The notes under the pieces were generated by a model. That model saw nothing but the letters and a program-made list of their open reading frames with translations. It made no database searches and was not told the DNA's origin. Below are positions 62,727 to 64,000 of a DNA stretch of 64,000 nt, in pieces. The stretch spans positions 64,296,841 to 64,360,840 of the forward strand of contig OX465584.1 of the NCBI GenBank assembly GCA_950022655.1. The letters run 5' to 3'. A program made the translations under genes and the position numbers. Origin of the DNA: Alentia gelatinosa (Eukaryota; Annelida; Polychaeta; Phyllodocida; Polynoidae). The stretch's first letter is position 1, and the number at the start of each line of letters is the position of its first letter.

Positions 62727-62925
62727 CTGCCACCTTGTTAGCAACATGGCAGTTTTATTTGGTGTTTCTACCTTAATTCTAGAGTTCTGATAAAAAATTG
62801 AAGGGGTGGCATGACGAAGTGTAGTGTTCGTCGATCACTCCCCGAAAACCTAAGCATGTTACTGGCAACAGAATGTAGTGTTTTTTGGGTTTTTTTATGT
62901 TACCAGTTTAGTGACAACTTTATTG

Positions 62926-63430
62926 AGGGATACAAGCCGGGACTGAGGAAAAGGTCGGTAATATAAAACCCTTATGATACTGTTTCTATTTCAGTGAGCT
63001 GGGGAATCCCCTTTTTGCTCAACAGCGAAACAGTAGACTAGCCTCAGTCTCTTATAATAGAAGTCATGGCCCCTTACTCTAAATCCCCAAATAAATAAAA
63101 TATAAATTGTAAGACTTGAACAACTCTATGCCGGCCCAAAAGGCTGGCATTGGACGGAGCCAGGGCGGCAGTGAGCAGTGGGAGCGTTTTACAGCTGCCG
63201 ACTGAGGCCCTGTGGCCGGCTCCTGTGCCCGGGCATACCCGCCGTCATTACCAGCACATAGCACGGCCGACTGAGGCCCGGAGTCCAGCACTGCCTCCCA
63301 AGTAGTACCGTCATTGTTGCCGGCATGTGGTGCAGCCGTCAAGGCATCAAACACATCCTAAAACTTTTACTGCTGCCTGTAGGTATGAAAGGTCGGAATT
63401 CCGTCAATTGACGGAGAACTTGCATCCCTG
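62926..63430. mobile_element. hAT-like MITE, family 2, full copy with GC-rich core
   Basis: GAGGGATACAAGCCGGGACT start, AACTTGCATCCCTG end, TTTATT on both sides. The core at 63,125-63,350 is homologous to 3,750-3,970. Confidence 0.8.
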
Positions 63431-64000
63431 TTTATTAAACACTCGATTCGTCTAATAGATGAACCGGGATCTCAGCCCCCCCCCACCCTAATCAAATGCA
63501 AACTATTTTGCTTTTATCAGAGATCATATCTCCCATTTTCTCCAAATTTTTCCATTTTAACAATTTATTAAAGTGGTCAGGGCCTACACTAAGTGTATCT
63601 CCCTCTAAATGTGACAATGTCATATGCCTTGAAACAGCCTAACTTAAAGATGCCTGAAGAGTCTGATTCGGATGAAACCTTAGAACCCCACCCCATACTT
63701 TGTCAATTGACAAAGTTTCAAACCAAAAACCTGCTTGGTTCTACACACATTCACTCGGAATATATGCTGTGAGAATGGTCACGCCAGTGTGATGTCACTG
63801 CCGTGTAGGGTGGTTGTTATGCCCAATTGTTCTTTCAACAATGTCTCCCAGGAGATTGCATAGCAACGGTTTGGTTCTGACATGTAGTTGTCATTCTCAA
63901 GGTAGCATCGGCTGTGGTTAGAAGTGTTCACGCCTCGTATCTTTAACAGAATGTAGTGTCTAGGCAGTTCATGGATGCCTTGAGCCCAGGATGATTTGAG
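63431..64000. other. Window edge, dispersed fragments only
   Basis: 63,640-63,690 shares AAGA.GCCTGAAGAGTC with 23,590; 63,965-64,000 shares GGATGCCTTGAGCC with 39,111-39,400. No gene. Confidence 0.5.

Overview
The window comes from an animal nuclear genome, probably an invertebrate. One gene dominates it. It lies on the minus strand, and 41 coding exons joined by GT-AG introns encode nearly all of NUP210 (gp210), the membrane nucleoporin of the nuclear pore. The exons run from 60,874 down to the stop codon at 10,553. They join in a single unbroken frame of 5,554 coding bases (about 1,850 residues). Only the first exon, with the signal peptide and roughly 55 residues by comparison with vertebrate NUP210, was not found; it is probably beyond 64,000. 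Intron positions, dispersed tRNA-derived SINEs with AAAC-type tails, MITEs of several superfamilies and a LINE fragment all fit a metazoan. A mollusc or other marine invertebrate is a guess I cannot prove.

Layout: 1-10,550 is the 3' flank of NUP210 and holds only repeats (hAT-like and TTAA-type MITEs, foldbacks, two minisatellites). 10,553-60,874 is the gene: short GC-richer exons in AT-rich introns of about 0.2-4 kb. 60,875-64,000 is intron 1 or 5' flank, with MITEs and one weak open segment. Visible exons are numbered v1 (N-terminal, high coordinates) to v41 (C-terminal, low coordinates); residue numbers refer to the visible protein.

The protein layout follows the family: a very long lumenal region of Ig-like repeats (v1-v38 and the start of v39), a BIG2-like segment (v25-v26), one transmembrane helix near the C-terminus (v39), and a Ser/Pro/Asn-rich cytoplasmic tail (v40-v41).

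The most unusual structure is in the introns. At ten exon boundaries (v2, v6, v11, v16, v28, v31, v32, v36, v39, v40) the adjacent intron holds a tandem array whose unit contains a copy of the exon edge plus its splice site. Five arrays carry duplicated donors and five duplicated acceptors. At v6 the unit is 84 bp (28 codons), every copy keeps the acceptor, and the array is open in the exon's frame, so use of any upstream copy would add an in-frame multiple of 28 residues. Other notable points are fifteen SINE copies all in the same orientation as the gene, mobile elements nested inside minisatellites, and a palindrome of about 1 kb inside an intron.
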